Part shown: in pieces, positions 28,401 to 40,000 of the stretch | Position numbering within the stretch: position 1 is the first letter of the stretch | How the letters are laid out: every line of letters begins with the position of its first letter | Source: Argopecten irradians | Taxonomy: Eukaryota > Mollusca > Bivalvia > Pectinida > Pectinidae | Length of the DNA stretch: 64,000 nt | Assembly (NCBI RefSeq): GCF_041381155.1 | Contig: NC_091143.1 | Span: 22,967,695-23,031,694, forward strand | Direction: 5' to 3' | Translations under genes and position numbers: made by a program | Notes under the pieces: model-generated | The model's database searches: none | Told to the model about the DNA's origin: nothing | Seen by the model: only the letters and a program-made list of their open reading frames with translations

Positions 28401-31400
28401 TTTTTTCTATAGGTGTTTGACCACGTTGCTTTTTTATTCTACGTCCCGATTGTTTTGTAAGTAGAAATGCTGCCAGAGATTTCCAATCTTCATGCTCTTC
28501 TCTGAATCGTTTGATTGACAACTGCATCAGTTTGTGTTCTGCAAGTCTTGTCAAAGCTCGGATCTCAACAGACACATCATTCTGGAAATACAGATTCAAA
28601 ATAAAAACAGTTCTTCGCACATTTCACATCTAAAGCTTAATGTTAAATATAGCCCAAAGTATATTAATTGTCTGCATTTTTCAGCATGAATATGCATATT
28701 TGACATCATTAACCATTAAAATGGTCTGATTAATTTCAATTGTTTAAATCAGTACACCAAAACACAAAGCTTAATAATTTTACATCAATAATGTATTATG
28801 AACTAGAGACTTTTTTGTAAATAAGGTGGTATTAAATGGTATAGTAGCAAAATCCTATATACTAAGTTATGTAAGGGGATAACAAATATATTGTATACAG
28901 TGTTAATGATATCATAGTTTTAATTGTATATGAGCAGACATGAATATGAAAAAGTATTCACTATTACATTAGATAATTATTTACAAAGGTACATGATGCA
29001 TCATTTACTTACCTGTTTCTTACAAAGTTCATGAACTGTATCTGTACAACCAAGAGCATACTTGGAAATAAGGTCCTTCTTCAGATGCTGTAAAATATCA
29101 TTATATGTCAATTAAAACAGAATATAATTGACGTGTTCTTGAGACAAAACAATTTTTCAAATAACAGAATGAAGATCACAGATCTAACATAGGCTAAATA
29201 CATTGTAGATAAATACAGAAAATTCCACCTATTAAATGTAGGTAAAAGGTTAAAATGTTCAGTGGCACGATTTTCATACATGATACAGACTAACCTATAG
29301 CTAGGTGAACTGTCTCAGTAGATATACAGCGCAACTTCCCGAAACCGAACCTTCTCAAAACCGATCACCTCTAGAAACCGAACATGGATGTCATGTACTG
29401 CATGAATTCCTCTTTATTAATAGTAAATAAAACTTCCCAAAACCGATCCCTCCCAATTGTGAATAGCGGACCGATTTTGAAATCTGAATAGTCAAATGTA
29501 ACTAAAATACACGCGGTTTTTTTACTGTAGGAAAACAAGCGGAGCTAGTAATTAAACAGAAAGTTAAGTATTCAATTTTGAAAGTCTCACACGGGTTATT
29601 GTTTACTTATGTAGTTGTCTGATAACGTAAATTATCTGTATGAAGAAGCCGAAGCCATGTATTGTTTTGACATATTATGCCCGGCAACGACTGATCATCA
29701 TATTTAATTTGATTCTTGACGTAACCAGAAGCGATCGGCTGTATGTAGGTTAGTTCAGACGAGAACATCCCCAAGAACATTCACGAAACTAACTACAGTT
29801 ATAAGCGGTAACAAAGTCAAGATTGTTGTAATGCATTCCTTTTAATTATATGATTTTTTCTTTTGTGATAACATTTCCATTAACAATTAATATTGGTCGG
29901 TTATAACGAACACTAAGCAGTACAATGTAGTGTAGAAAATGACTTCCGAACGATTAAATCCTGATCGTAATGATCGATATTCAGTTCACTTCTCCAAACC
30001 GAACCCTCTCTAAACCGGCCGTGATCGGTTTAGGGAAGTTCCACTGTATATATATATATGGAGACATTGCTATGCATAAAAAGAACCCTCTACCGACAGG
30101 TGCCTTGTTACTCACCCTTATTACATGAAGCTCTTGTTTAAATCTTTTTAATCTTCTCTGGTCCTTTGCAATTTCTTCTGGACTACCTCTGTTAAAAAAA
30201 TAAATACATATCAAACATGACATACAGCATGTTTTTGTTATGGTCATCTATTCATTTTGGCCGAACTTGTTAACACAAGAACAACTCATTATACCGCGAC
30301 TTACATTTAAAATTACTAAAATAGCTCTATTCCAGATTTCCACTGATTTTCAGGTGACAATCTGTGACTGATCTTATAATTGACGACTAAGATTGTAATG
30401 TATTACAGCCAGACCAATTAACTGTCATATATTGACATCATGGATACTAGTCAAAGACAGTTAATTGGTCTGGCTGTAATATTCATACATACTTGCGATC
30501 CTTCAATTGCCTCAGGCGATTTTTCAACTTTCGAATTGTGTAGATCTTTGCTTTCTTTACGGTGCTCCTCATACAGACAACCTACGAAAAAAAAAGATAG
30601 ATTTAATGATGGTACATTGCTGGGTTTAAGTTGACTCAATTAACAATGTGGAGTAGTCAGCACTCGATGTTGCTTAGCTATGGTGTATGATACACAGATA
30701 CCGACACTTGTTCACACAGCCACAAAAGCTGTTGGTCTTATATATACAACTGAAAATTTCTGAATATTGCTCATATACATGAACGATCATACTACCCTAA
30801 ATGTTGACTAATTTTGTCCCAGATGGGGTTCAACATGGCACCTTCAGTAAACATCAACTGTCTCTGCTGTTATTGCAATCTAATCAAAATTAGACTCATA
30901 GCACAAACAGTCAATATGAATCTTTATGCTGTGTCTTGGACTAATAAGAAGATCATTTGTATACATAGATGAAATAGCATTTAAACAACTTTTCAAAGCA
31001 TTAGTAAGACCATATTTAGAATACGCTGCAAGCGTCTGGAATCCATACAGAACAAAGGACATCAAATCCATAGAAAAAAGTACAGCGGAGGGCAACCAAA
31101 CTAATTCCAGGGTTTAGAGATCTACCATACAGCGAGAGATTAAAGCGACTAGGTTTACCTTCACTATCCTACCAGAGATTGAGGGGAGACATCATAAATG
31201 TATACAAGATAATGAACAATTTCCATGACGAAAGGGTTACCATTGGAATATTTGAGCACGATACCGCATCCCGGACGAGAGGTCATTCGCAAAAATTAAA
31301 GAAAAAACATTGCAAGTTAGATATACGGAAATATTCCTTTGGATTTAGAACTGTCGATATATGGAACAGTTTGCCAGAAAATATCATAAACTCAACAACA

Positions 31401-32430
31401 ATAAGAGACTTTGAGATAAGTCTGGACAAGCACTGGGCTAATTTGAAACTTAAATACAACCACTTGGGGGAGCTATAAAATGGAACACCGACGTGCCAAT
31501 TAACCAACTTCATTTAATAATTGATATCACTTAATTACTAATTGTACATCATGGATATCATTTCATTGTATTTCATTGTATGAGATATGGACATAGAGGC
31601 ATGTTACTTGCCTGCGTCCATAAAATATCTTATTAAATTGACATCCAGAAATATCTCAGTGTTGTGCAGCTAATATTGTAGTGGGATTGGACTAGCTGGG
31701 ATGACGTAGCTATGAACGAAGGGCGGAAGATTTCTGACAGAGAACGGAGTGGAGGCAGGGTATTATTTATATTCGTTCTAGGATTGGACTGGTGACCAAG
31801 TAGCTCAGTGATAGAGCATGTGGCTAGTGTTCAGAGGTACCAATTACAAACCTCGGTCTGGTCATTACATTCTCTCCTCTCCTGTTACAAAATTATTGGA
31901 ATAAGGGATAGTAGTAGGCCTAATCTTAGCATTTAATTTGTAACAGTATCCGATCGAGTTATCTCCCTCTTTCATTATGCTCCAATTTTAATACAAAATG
32001 AAATTCTGATTTGATGTAAATTTCAATAACTTCAAAATAACTCCAATCTTAAACCGTTCACCAGAAACCTCACTGTACACTAAATCTACATAGTATATTA
32101 GACAGTACAGTACCCGACTGACATTATTTTTTACTTCCCACCACTCTTGACATTTTTGTCATCAGTTGGATGAGACTAAAATGTTTCAAGTACACCTATA
32201 TTATGTATACAGACAACGTAACCAGTGTACGTTAAGCACTAGTTGATTCAACTGATGGCATGCATAATGTATGATTATCAACAGACAACACACATTCTGT
32301 GAAACACATTTACTTGAGATTTTGAGCGCACCTTGTTGTTGAGAGCCACCATATCAATGCTCGCCTTGAGAGCATTGTCGAGAGTTCTTGTTTCGTCCCC
32401 ATGACTTGTATCATCTTCATGTTCCTCCAT
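25452..32430 (-). CDS. SRFBP1: SRF-binding protein 1 / BUD22 family nucleolar protein
   Basis: Seven exons, 640 aa: 32332-32430, 30493-30581, 30116-30188, 29013-29087, 27146-28581, 26811-26860, 25452-25552; frame holds throughout. BUD22 in yeast acts in 18S rRNA/40S biogenesis; vertebrate SRFBP1 (p49/STRAP) also binds SRF. The N-terminus ALNNKVVCMRSTVKKAKIY matches the NNEVVKMRKEV helix. The next helices (DQRRLKRFKQELHVIR, SVEIRALTRLAEHKLMQ) fit family positions 50-130. The middle is acidic and Ser-rich. Residues 470-590 are Gly/Arg/Phe-Asp rich (GRGGFDR-type repeats), which human SRFBP1 (about 429 aa) lacks. The C-terminal LHPSWQASKKRKEQ...AFQGKKIKFDD is the BUD22 signature. The 50-nt exon 6 was inferred because only it restores the frame between exons 5 and 7; a decoy acceptor lies 90 bp upstream. 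Start: first Met before acidic EEHEDD. Confidence 0.93.
25791..26559. repeat. Inverted 27-mers enclosing an unassigned segment
   Basis: 25791-25817 (TACTGTTGCGTTGGTCTAAC plus GGTTGAC) is repeated inverted at 26533-26559 with five mismatches. The 0.77-kb interval has a higher GC content than the surrounding intron. This may be the ends of an unclassified DNA transposon inside SRFBP1 intron 6. No target duplication was recognised. Confidence 0.35.
26185..26595 (-). CDS. Unrecognised 136-aa open reading frame in SRFBP1 intron 6
   Basis: Open from ATG at 26595 to a stop at 26185, 136 codons, long for this AT-rich sequence. It contains AEFTWPARRQAIEQVGRVYL and a CGRCYANG cysteine pair (NVCGRCYANGVLTDGELCHE). 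I do not recognise a family. Its first part (YCRVGLTIDKINDV) resembles a translation of the plus-strand segment at 25791 (YCCVGLTVDDSSDI) because both contain the inverted 27-mer. It may be a remnant of a transposon-encoded protein or a chance frame. It is on the same strand as the host gene and there is no evidence of expression. Confidence 0.25.
   Translation of the reverse strand: MGDCGIIMFYDCYCRVGLTIDKINDVIPQYVKRHQLVEWFCQSSGGAEFTWPARRQAIEQVGRVYLAMFYSLKGNMAVPDKKNVCGRCYANGVLTDGELCHEIPDLHYKGLSFHEISRKKAAIMLFSNVCDVHSLR
26847..27026 (-). repeat. 90-bp tandem duplication across the SRFBP1 exon 6 acceptor
   Basis: Two adjacent 90-bp copies (26847-26936 and 26937-27026) differ at only a few positions. 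Each contains, on the minus strand, TTATTTTTCAG followed by GTTTTCATCAAATC, the beginning of exon 6. The true exon starts at 26860. The copy would start an exon at 26950, keep frame, and meet TGA after twelve codons, removing the BUD22 C-terminal signature. Confidence 0.9.
29327..30046. mobile_element. Tigger/pogo-like non-autonomous element (TA target)
   Basis: 720 bp flanked by TA, with inverted ends CAGCGCAACTTCCCGAAACC and GGTTTAGGGAAGTTCCACTG and internal CCGAACC-type subterminal repeats. The CAGT-style terminus, TA duplication and repeated half-sites resemble pogo/Tigger derivatives of the Tc1-mariner superfamily. No transposase frame. In SRFBP1 intron 3. Confidence 0.7.
30402..30480. 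repeat. Perfect 25-bp hairpin beside the SRFBP1 exon 2 donor
   Basis: ATTACAGCCAGACCAATTAACTGTC (25 bases; given in full only as arms at 30402-30426) is exactly mirrored at 30456-30480 with a 29-base loop. On the minus strand the hairpin begins 13 nt into intron 2, just after the GTATGTATGAAT donor. Arm identity is complete. It is either a tiny fold-back element or a structured intronic signal. Confidence 0.8.
30919..31650 (+). mobile_element. 3' fragment of a LINE (reverse transcriptase C-terminal region)
   Basis: Plus-strand reading gives LIRRSFVYIDEIAFKQLFKA, VRPYLEYAASVWNPY, then in the next frame VQRRATKLIPGFRDLPYSER and LKRLGLPSL, then RGDIINVYKIMNNF and FRTVDIWNSLPENI. This is the region after the RT catalytic core of Jockey/CR1-like non-LTR elements. 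One extra A in the run near 31070 shifts the frame. The 5' part, including the catalytic domain, is missing (5'-truncated). The coding part ends at 31478, and an AT-rich tail with ATAAAATATCTTATTAAATTG closes the copy. It lies in SRFBP1 intron 1, opposite to the gene. Confidence 0.85.
31678..31900 (+). mobile_element. Composite tRNA-derived SINE
   Basis: The 5' block GGAAGATTTCTGACAG...GAGGCAGGGTAT...TTCGTTCTA is shared with 57599-57692 (opposite strand). It is followed by a tRNA-like head GACCAAGTAGCTCAGTGATAGAGC with A-box and a degenerate B-box, and by a tail CTCTCCTCTCCTGTTACAAA shared with the SINE at 53842-53975. In SRFBP1 intron 1. Confidence 0.65.
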
Positions 32431-33189
32431 CAGGATAGTGAATCAAGCTCCTCCGTAAATCAGGACGGACTCATAAAATCGATTTCGTCGTCGCCAACTT
32501 CGTCAACACATGGAGACACGTCATTGAGACGCTTGAACATGCCAGTCAAATCAAAGCGTGTCTTAAACGTTGAATTTCCGGTATACGTGGGTTCGACCCG
32601 CGAAAGGCACGGGTTATTTTTATAATAGGTGTATTAGTAATAACTTACCGTATTTTCATAAAAATCTTTTTTTTTGCAAGAAATTCTTCTTAAAATGCAG
32701 ATTCATTTATTTGAAAAATTACAATTTTGAATCATTGATAAATTTTGTTACGTCAAGATTAAATCAGAAATTATAACAGTTTTCCTACCAATCACTTATC
32801 TCATACTGTAGCAAATTAAATTAATTCATTTGAAATGGAGATATCTATATAATGAAAAGGATTTAATATTGAATTGCCGATTAATTATTTATTTCCGATT
32901 TATTATTTATTTCATGTGTGATTGAATTTTGATTTGATTAAACTTTTTAATCACTTTGCGGGTAAATAAACAATTAAAATTTTCTGATTTCATGCTTGAC
33001 AGGTGCTGGGTTTGATATGTGTCTAAGCATATTATGTTTCTGGATTAAAAAATATCAACTGTATGTTAATTATATACTTGATGCAGCTTCGCGTATCCTT
33101 TGACTTTTAGGGAAATACTTTTATCATAATTTTCTCTTATCTGCTGTACTATTTATTTCAATTTACTATATTACAAAGAAACACCATTT

Positions 33190-33330
33190 ATTTTAACAAA
33201 GCATGACAATTTATTGACTCGTGCCCTATCCGGGCCTCGAACTCACAATCTATAGCATCCAATCGCCTAGCCAAACATACCTCTGCGCCTTCTACCACTG
33301 CATGCACCACATCCACATCCCCAAAAAAGG
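33190..33330 (-). mobile_element. tRNA-derived SINE fragment
   Basis: On the minus strand: GGTAGAAGGCGCAGAGGTATGTTTGGCTAGGCGATTGG (quoted only as GCGCAGAGGTATGTTTGGC) followed by GAGTTCGAGGCCCGGATAGG, a box B with flanks, then ACGAGTCAATAAATTGTCATGC. The same 3' part recurs at 33786-33850. Confidence 0.55.
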
Positions 33331-33476
33331 ATGTTTCTATGAAGAAGTGATAGTCGGTTCGATATGCTGACATGATCATTGTCAAATTGTCAAATTAAAT
33401 CTTTGGATCAACAACACATAGTGAATATGACACATTGTGTTTAGTAAATATTAAATATCAAAGAAATACAATTTAA

Positions 33477-33782
33477 AGATGCTCCACCGCCAACAGACCA
33501 TAAATTGTATTAATTACTTGAACAATAATTGGTGTTTAATCGTGTATATATGTGTCTAATTCACACAAAAAAATAATATAAAATAATTTATTTTGCCTTT
33601 GGTGCATGCGCAATCAGTACTTCATTCCATATAGAATATATTGCCACAGATTTTTTTCGGGATGCAATTAATTATTAACTTGAAGTAAAATTAGAAGCTC
33701 AAACTTTCCAATGGTGGTAATGGTGTAAAGTAAGTAACTTTTGTAACTGAAATCGTCTTCTACTGTCAGTGGTGGAGCATCT
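33477..33782. mobile_element. TTAA-type MITE (AGATGCTCCACC family)
   Basis: 306 bp between two TTAA sites (33473-33476 and 33783-33786). Inverted ends AGATGCTCCACCGCCAACAG and CTGTCAGTGGTGGAGCATCT. No coding capacity. It abuts a truncated SINE copy at 33786-33850. Confidence 0.85.
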
Positions 33783-33785
33783 TTA

Positions 33786-33850
33786 ACAAAGCATGACAAT
33801 TTATTGACTCGTGCCCTATCCGGGCCTCAAACTCACAATCTACGGCACCC
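33786..33850 (-). repeat. Truncated second copy of the SINE at 33190
   Basis: AACAAAGCATGACAATTTATTGACTCGTGCCCTATCCGGGCCTC (two 20-base parts) repeats 33196-33240 almost exactly, then diverges after about 65 bp. It sits immediately beyond the right TTAA of the MITE. Confidence 0.7.
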
Positions 33851-34918
33851 AATTTCAATTTACAATACATATTCTCAGATCTGACTGTGCTAGTGTAATA
33901 AGGTATATGATGTAACAATTTTGTAGCATCAGCATATCATTGGGTCATAGAGGCATCAGCTCAGCAAATGAAAACAACCCCAAGACAACAGGTAGCAGAT
34001 AAATTCATCAAGCCATTCCCTGACTCTGAATCATCCAGATATTTTTTGGTAGACATTAAATACATTCAAGTTAAGTCAATCATTGACGATGGCTTTTTAT
34101 CCTTTCTTTGACCTTGACTTGAACATTAAAGTGTTGTTTGTCCTGATGTGCATCATCATAAAACATCCTATAAGGTCTGAAAGAGTTTCATTGCTCTAAT
34201 TCCTGTTAGAAAGGTGTACATGGTGTTTGAACATGATTGCAAAGGACAGTTTGTCACAAAAAACCACAACCCTTCGGTCTTGAACAGGAACAATCTCAAC
34301 TATGTTATTTCCCTGAGTTGCCTATGAAGTTTGATATCCCTGGTATTATTACAAACTTAGTGAATTTTATTGAATATACATAAACACAATTTCTATTTTA
34401 GGAACTTTGAACTTGACCTTTGATTTTAAGACCTTGACAACAATCCCATGCAAGTGCTCCCCTAAGAGAGGTGTTCATTAATTATAAGTTTGAGTTTGAT
34501 CACCAAAAAGATTATTGCATCATTTCACATAAAGGTATTTCTAGATGACAATGCTCCTGTCTACCAGGAACATCAATGTCCCCATAGTCATGACTATTTA
34601 TGTAGCTAGGACTGGATATTACCAAGAAAGAACAAGAAAACACCAGGTACATTTACAGTGGTATTACCATACAATTTATTGCATGTAAAGATGAAGTAAC
34701 AATTGATGGCTATAACAACAAGGATTCATTGTTATTTTACTGATATCTGTGTTATGTCTTCAGTTTTCCCTACCTCCCTTAAACAGTGATGGGTGAAACA
34801 TTTTGTTCCTTCAATTTATTTTTTCAATGATTTCTTCTTTGATCTGCAAACAATATTAACTTGTTCTCTAATCACCAGTGTTACATTGTGTGTGGTGTGT
34901 AATTATTCTTCCATATAT

Positions 34919-35290
34919 GCCATGCATACACATGCAATTTCATCAGATATGGAAATGTTATATATACACACATCTTAATCACATATGACAATGCCATGTA
35001 TACACATTGACTTCATCATATATGAAAATGTCATGTATACACATAAAATTCATCACAAATGAAAATGTCATGTAAACACATAAACTTCTTCCTATACAGA
35101 AATGTTGTGTATACACATAACTTCATCACATATGAAAATGTCATGTATACACATAAATTCATCACGTATGAAAATGTCGAGTATACACATAACTTCATCA
35201 CATATGAAAATGCAATGTATACACACATCTTCATCAAATGGAATATCACATATACACATAACTTACTTTATCACATATATCATATGAAAT
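34919..35290. repeat. 36-bp minisatellite (ACTTCATCACATATGAAAATGTCATGTATACACATA)
   Basis: About ten head-to-tail units of 36 bases, e.g. CATATGAAAATGTCATGTAT then ACACATAACTTCATCA. Because 36 is a multiple of three, both strands show repetitive reading frames (TYENVMYTHKFI-like), which I treat as by-products. The unit contains the near-palindrome CATATG and GTATAC. Confidence 0.9.
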
Positions 35291-37060
35291 TTGTACAATG
35301 CAATGTATAGGTTTACAGTTGTGTGTATACACACATACCGTCACACGCATGTCTTTATAGAACTTCTGCTTCACAAGGGAAACCATAGACATTAAATAGC
35401 ACTTATTATTTAAATCTCATTTGTAATGATGCAATTACAATATTGGGATTTCTTTACCATGTTTTCGATTAATTCAAATATGTTTATTTTAACTATTAAA
35501 ATGTATATTTAAAATGAAGTTTTCCATTAAGTGAGATTCAACACTTCAAAATATTTCAATAATGAAATTACTGAAAAGTTCTGCATCCATCAAAATCAAC
35601 ATTTAAATCAAAATCAGCATTTGTAAATTCATTTCTACCAGTTATACCACAAGCTTGTGTTACCTTCATCAAAACATGTATACTTCTCAGGTACAAAAGG
35701 CCCAAGGGACCTGAACATCTTTTACATGACGGTCTGAACATAACATGATCCGTTCAGAACTTCACAATTTACTGTTATGACAATGAATCAAACTTAAAAT
35801 GATGACAAATGAAACCAACATAAATAATTGGTATATCTATCCTCTTGTTCAGAATCACTTATTGTTTGATTTTAACATGACAATGTGACAGAGATACATA
35901 GACAGGTGGAGTAGGACCAAGCCCTTTTGATAGACTTAAATAGTCCTTACATGTGTACATCTTTATATATCTTTATGAAAATACTCGTACTCATATTGAA
36001 TAAGTTGAAACATGTGCGATGCTGCCTCAGTGTTAACGCTGAACTGCTTTTGTTGTCCAGGTAACTTTACATACAAACAGTTTTTACAGAAATCTAAACA
36101 GAGATTTAGTCAACAGACATGTCACATATAAAATTAGCATCAGGTAATGCAGGAGTTGATGTACATCTGAATCAGGTAATTGTCACCACCTTTAGTCACA
36201 CAATGTAAAAGCTCCACGTAAAAGCTCCAGTTTCATATCAATGAAAAATGATTTAAGTCCAGAATCCAGTCAATGTTTTAGGTGGAATCACGAATCTTTT
36301 GTTCATCACGAATACTTTTCTTTTTACTGATTTCACTTTGATTCTCTCATTGAATGAAGTCCAATGAGAATTGTCTAGTCTTTTTGTACAGTTCTAGTTC
36401 TGATCAATCAAGTGTTTTTGTAATTTGTGTTTTAGATCTTCATACCAAGTTGAAGACAATGTGTCCAGGATAGGCATTCCTGATACCAAATTACAACAAT
36501 ACCTGTCATAATCAATAGACTACCTTTGGTATTTTAAGAAAGCTGGTTGATGCTCGAACTAAATGTTGGTTGTGGGTGTTCCCTTGTATTTGGTGCACAT
36601 ATCCTCATAGCTAGAAATACCCTTTAATATCAGTGAATATGGATCAGTGGCAAATGACTTGTAAAGTATCGCGACTATTGTTTACTAAAAATAATGCTTT
36701 GGCAGTCCAGGTGACCAGTTTTGTTTTATTGACTTGTCAGACTACTAATTATAATGGCTCAGTGGAGCTGTTGTTTTCCCATTGTAAACATAGAATTTAA
36801 ACCATTAAACGAGTTCTCCAGACTTAGTTGATACTCTAAATGTCAATGGTTGAATCATTCAGAAAAGATGCCACAGACACTGAATTCTGTTTCGAATTGT
36901 AGTAGAAAGATTCATTCCAAAAAAAATAGTGAATATCCACTGTGTAAATCAGAGACACTGCTGGATGTCAGAGAGAAACTTGATCATCACTATAAAATAG
37001 CACTCTCCGACAGTAAACGTTTATGACCAGAGGCACCGTTATCACAAAGTTCAGGTCCCA

Positions 37061-40000
37061 CTAATCACTGTCTTCATCCACAGGAATCACCTTCTTTCTT
37101 TTCTTCGCTCTTGGTTTTAGATCTTCATCCTGGGGAAGAGAGATAAAGGAGTTACAAGTACATTTAAGCACTGGACTGCATACAGATGGCCATTATGCGA
37201 GTATAAAAGTCAACTTGACAGCCGCAAAGTTAATTAAATGTGCGGAAGAGATTTTACATCTGTAACAAATTAACAATTCATCGTTGTCAAGAACTGAACA
37301 GCTATTTGACAGCCATTTTCCATGATTGCTGGCATGACAATTGTGACATCACAATGATAATGACATCAAAATGAGAGGACGGCAGTTCATGCACTGACCA
37401 ATGCCAACTGAGTTTGGTAAGGTTACATAGTGGGGTTACAGAGAAAATGTAAACATACCAAAGAGTTGTTCTCCTAGCCACTGTTACTGTTGTAAATAAT
37501 GAAGCTCTTGATATCTTCTGACAAATATGCATAATATTATCATCTTAGTGATGGTTCTTATTTCTTGTTCTATCAAAAGTTTGAATTCAAATTTAGGTAT
37601 ATTTTGTTATATATTCATAACAGCCAGGGCTATTTCAGGAAGTGCTAGGTTTCAACGATTCCAAAGTCTGAAGCCAAAGTGATGAATTACAAACTCACCT
37701 CACTACTTTCTGTAGCACTATCACTATAATCCTGGGCCTGTTTTTTGGATTTGTTGCCACGACTAATTCGATTGTCAATGCCCATGGCAGCACTAGCACT
37801 GGCAGCTTTCCGTACAGGAAGTCCACGTAACACACGTGTTGTCCTCACATCTTCAATGTCCTCCGCCAAGGCCAGGAGGTCACCGTACCTAAAGTTATTC
37901 AAAATAACAGCAACGTTTACCACTACACCAACATGTCACCTTATGTAAAGCAATTTAACATTGAACAACTGTATTTAACATTTTTTTTAATCAAAACTCA
38001 GCAACAAAATATTATATCTGATTTTTAAATCGTGCCAAAACAGTCTAGTTTTGTAAAATATTTATTTTTGTGATCCTAAAATTTGTAATAAAGACTTTCA
38101 CACAATGTTGAAAGGTGTTTACCTTGTCTTGAGAGATTCACTTGCTGACTGTTGTATCTGTTGTAAAGCTTGCTGGATATTTTCATTGTTCAAAACTGAA
38201 ATGAAAATTAGGCATTATTCACAGTTATAAAGAAAACATGGTTGATGAAGACTTGCATTACAACATTATATTGTGACACATCAGCATATGTAAGCATAAA
38301 TTACAAACAAAATATATATCCTGACACATGCTTAGCCATTTCTTTAATACGTAAAGTCAAGTTGCTTCCCTGAAGTTGGGCAGGGTCAAGCTTCTTCTTT
38401 ATGTAGTTCTATACTTAGAGTCAAGTCGCTTCTCTGGAGTTTCGACAGGGTCAAGCCTCTTCCAATTCTCTATTTATCATTTTAGTTATGTAAGAGTATG
38501 TTATGAATATAGCTATGTATTGAGTGAGTAGCCCCTGATTGCCAAAATTTATGTCTACTGAAGTAATAAACAGGTAAACTGTTGATTGCGTTTTTGTTGT
38601 ATATGAATGATAAGATATGACCATCGTGACCTAGTAGTTATGGAAGTTAACTTACAGGATATGTTGCAATACACCTGTCACATATGACCTAAATAAGATG
38701 GTTTTACTTACAAGATATGTTGCGACACACCTGTCGCATATGATCTAGATGTGAAAGTACTTGTTCTACACTGGCATTCTCCTTCTTTGATGATGCTGTT
38801 GACCCCGTCCTTAGAACACAAAAGAAATTATCATTAAAAGCAAAGTACCCGAGATATTTATATAACATATTTAATCATAATGATACTATGCTCATATTAT
38901 GCTTTAGAGAAATAAATCACCCTTCTCAATATGAAGACAGGACAGAATAATGGTGTGTGGCATCTCACTACAATTCAGTTTTTTGACAGTGGATTAGTAA
39001 ATACAGTATAACTTGTCTAAACCGGATGTGAACGGGACCATTCTATTTGTTCGGTTTATACAGGTGTCCGGTTTATAGAGGATAGAACCATATGACAATA
39101 TGTTCACATGAAAATCATCATAAGATTTTTTTTTATTACAGCACAAACATTTATTCTCACATATATACATGGTAGAACACAGAATTCCATCCTACGTTTT
39201 CTTGTTTTCTGAGGTACGATCCATTTCTCTCAGTGTGCTACATTCAAATTAACTCTCAGAATTTATGTGTATGTTTTATTGTCAGAATTGACTGTGAAAA
39301 GTATTCACAAATACAATGTACATGTAACAAAACCGTCGAATGGAAAGTGAAAAGTTGTCACTATCTAGGCCTTAGTATACCGGTACAGGTAAATCCCCTT
39401 AGACGCCTCATGATCAGTCCCATGTTGTGAAAACATTGCGTCCGGTTTTCCCAAGTTAATTTTACAAAGAAAGGTAAAGTAACATTACCTAGACAGTTCC
39501 GGTTTTCAGAGTAGACAGGTTCCGGATTATGCAGGTTTTGGGTACTATATTTTATTAAGAAATTTGCCGGGACCAAACAAATTAATCGGTATAGACAAGT
39601 TTCCGGTTTATACAGGGTTCGGTTTAGACAAATTATACTGTATACTAAATTTTATTATTAATTAATTTTATTTATTATGTTAGTAAATATAAACGATTTT
39701 TAATACAGCATAGCCGGTTTAAGAGAATTAAAATTTTGCCATTTGGCTTGGAGTGTATATATATATTTCTACTGATATACACGGATAAAAAATTTGTCAA
39801 TAACATTATGGCCCATGAAATACGAGAATATCATCCCCACAAAAATACCCCTATACAGTACCAACTTAATTTTGCATTTTCATTCAAAACACTTCTTTAG
39901 CGATTTTTGAGTCTTAGAGTTCTACTTTACCTGTTTCTTGATATATTTTTTGGGAGATAAATTTTCACGGTTTCGCTTTGCAGATATGCAAAATTGAATC

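Larger units (their letters stand above)
32431..37060. other. Gene-poor interval between SRFBP1 and INTS3
   Basis: Upstream side of SRFBP1 and downstream side of INTS3. It holds the SINE copies, the MITE and the 36-bp minisatellite listed separately. From 33900 to 34700 the sequence has CCTTGACTTGAACATTAAAG and GACCTTTGATTTTAAGACCTTGAC-like phrases typical of old molluscan repeats, without a frame. 35300-37060 is unique AT-rich sequence, part of which is probably INTS3 3' UTR. No further gene was recognised. Confidence 0.5.

Noticed and set aside
35031-35310. Repetitive frames on both strands (TYENVMYTHKFI-like)
   Set aside because: By-product of a 36-bp tandem repeat whose period is a multiple of three.
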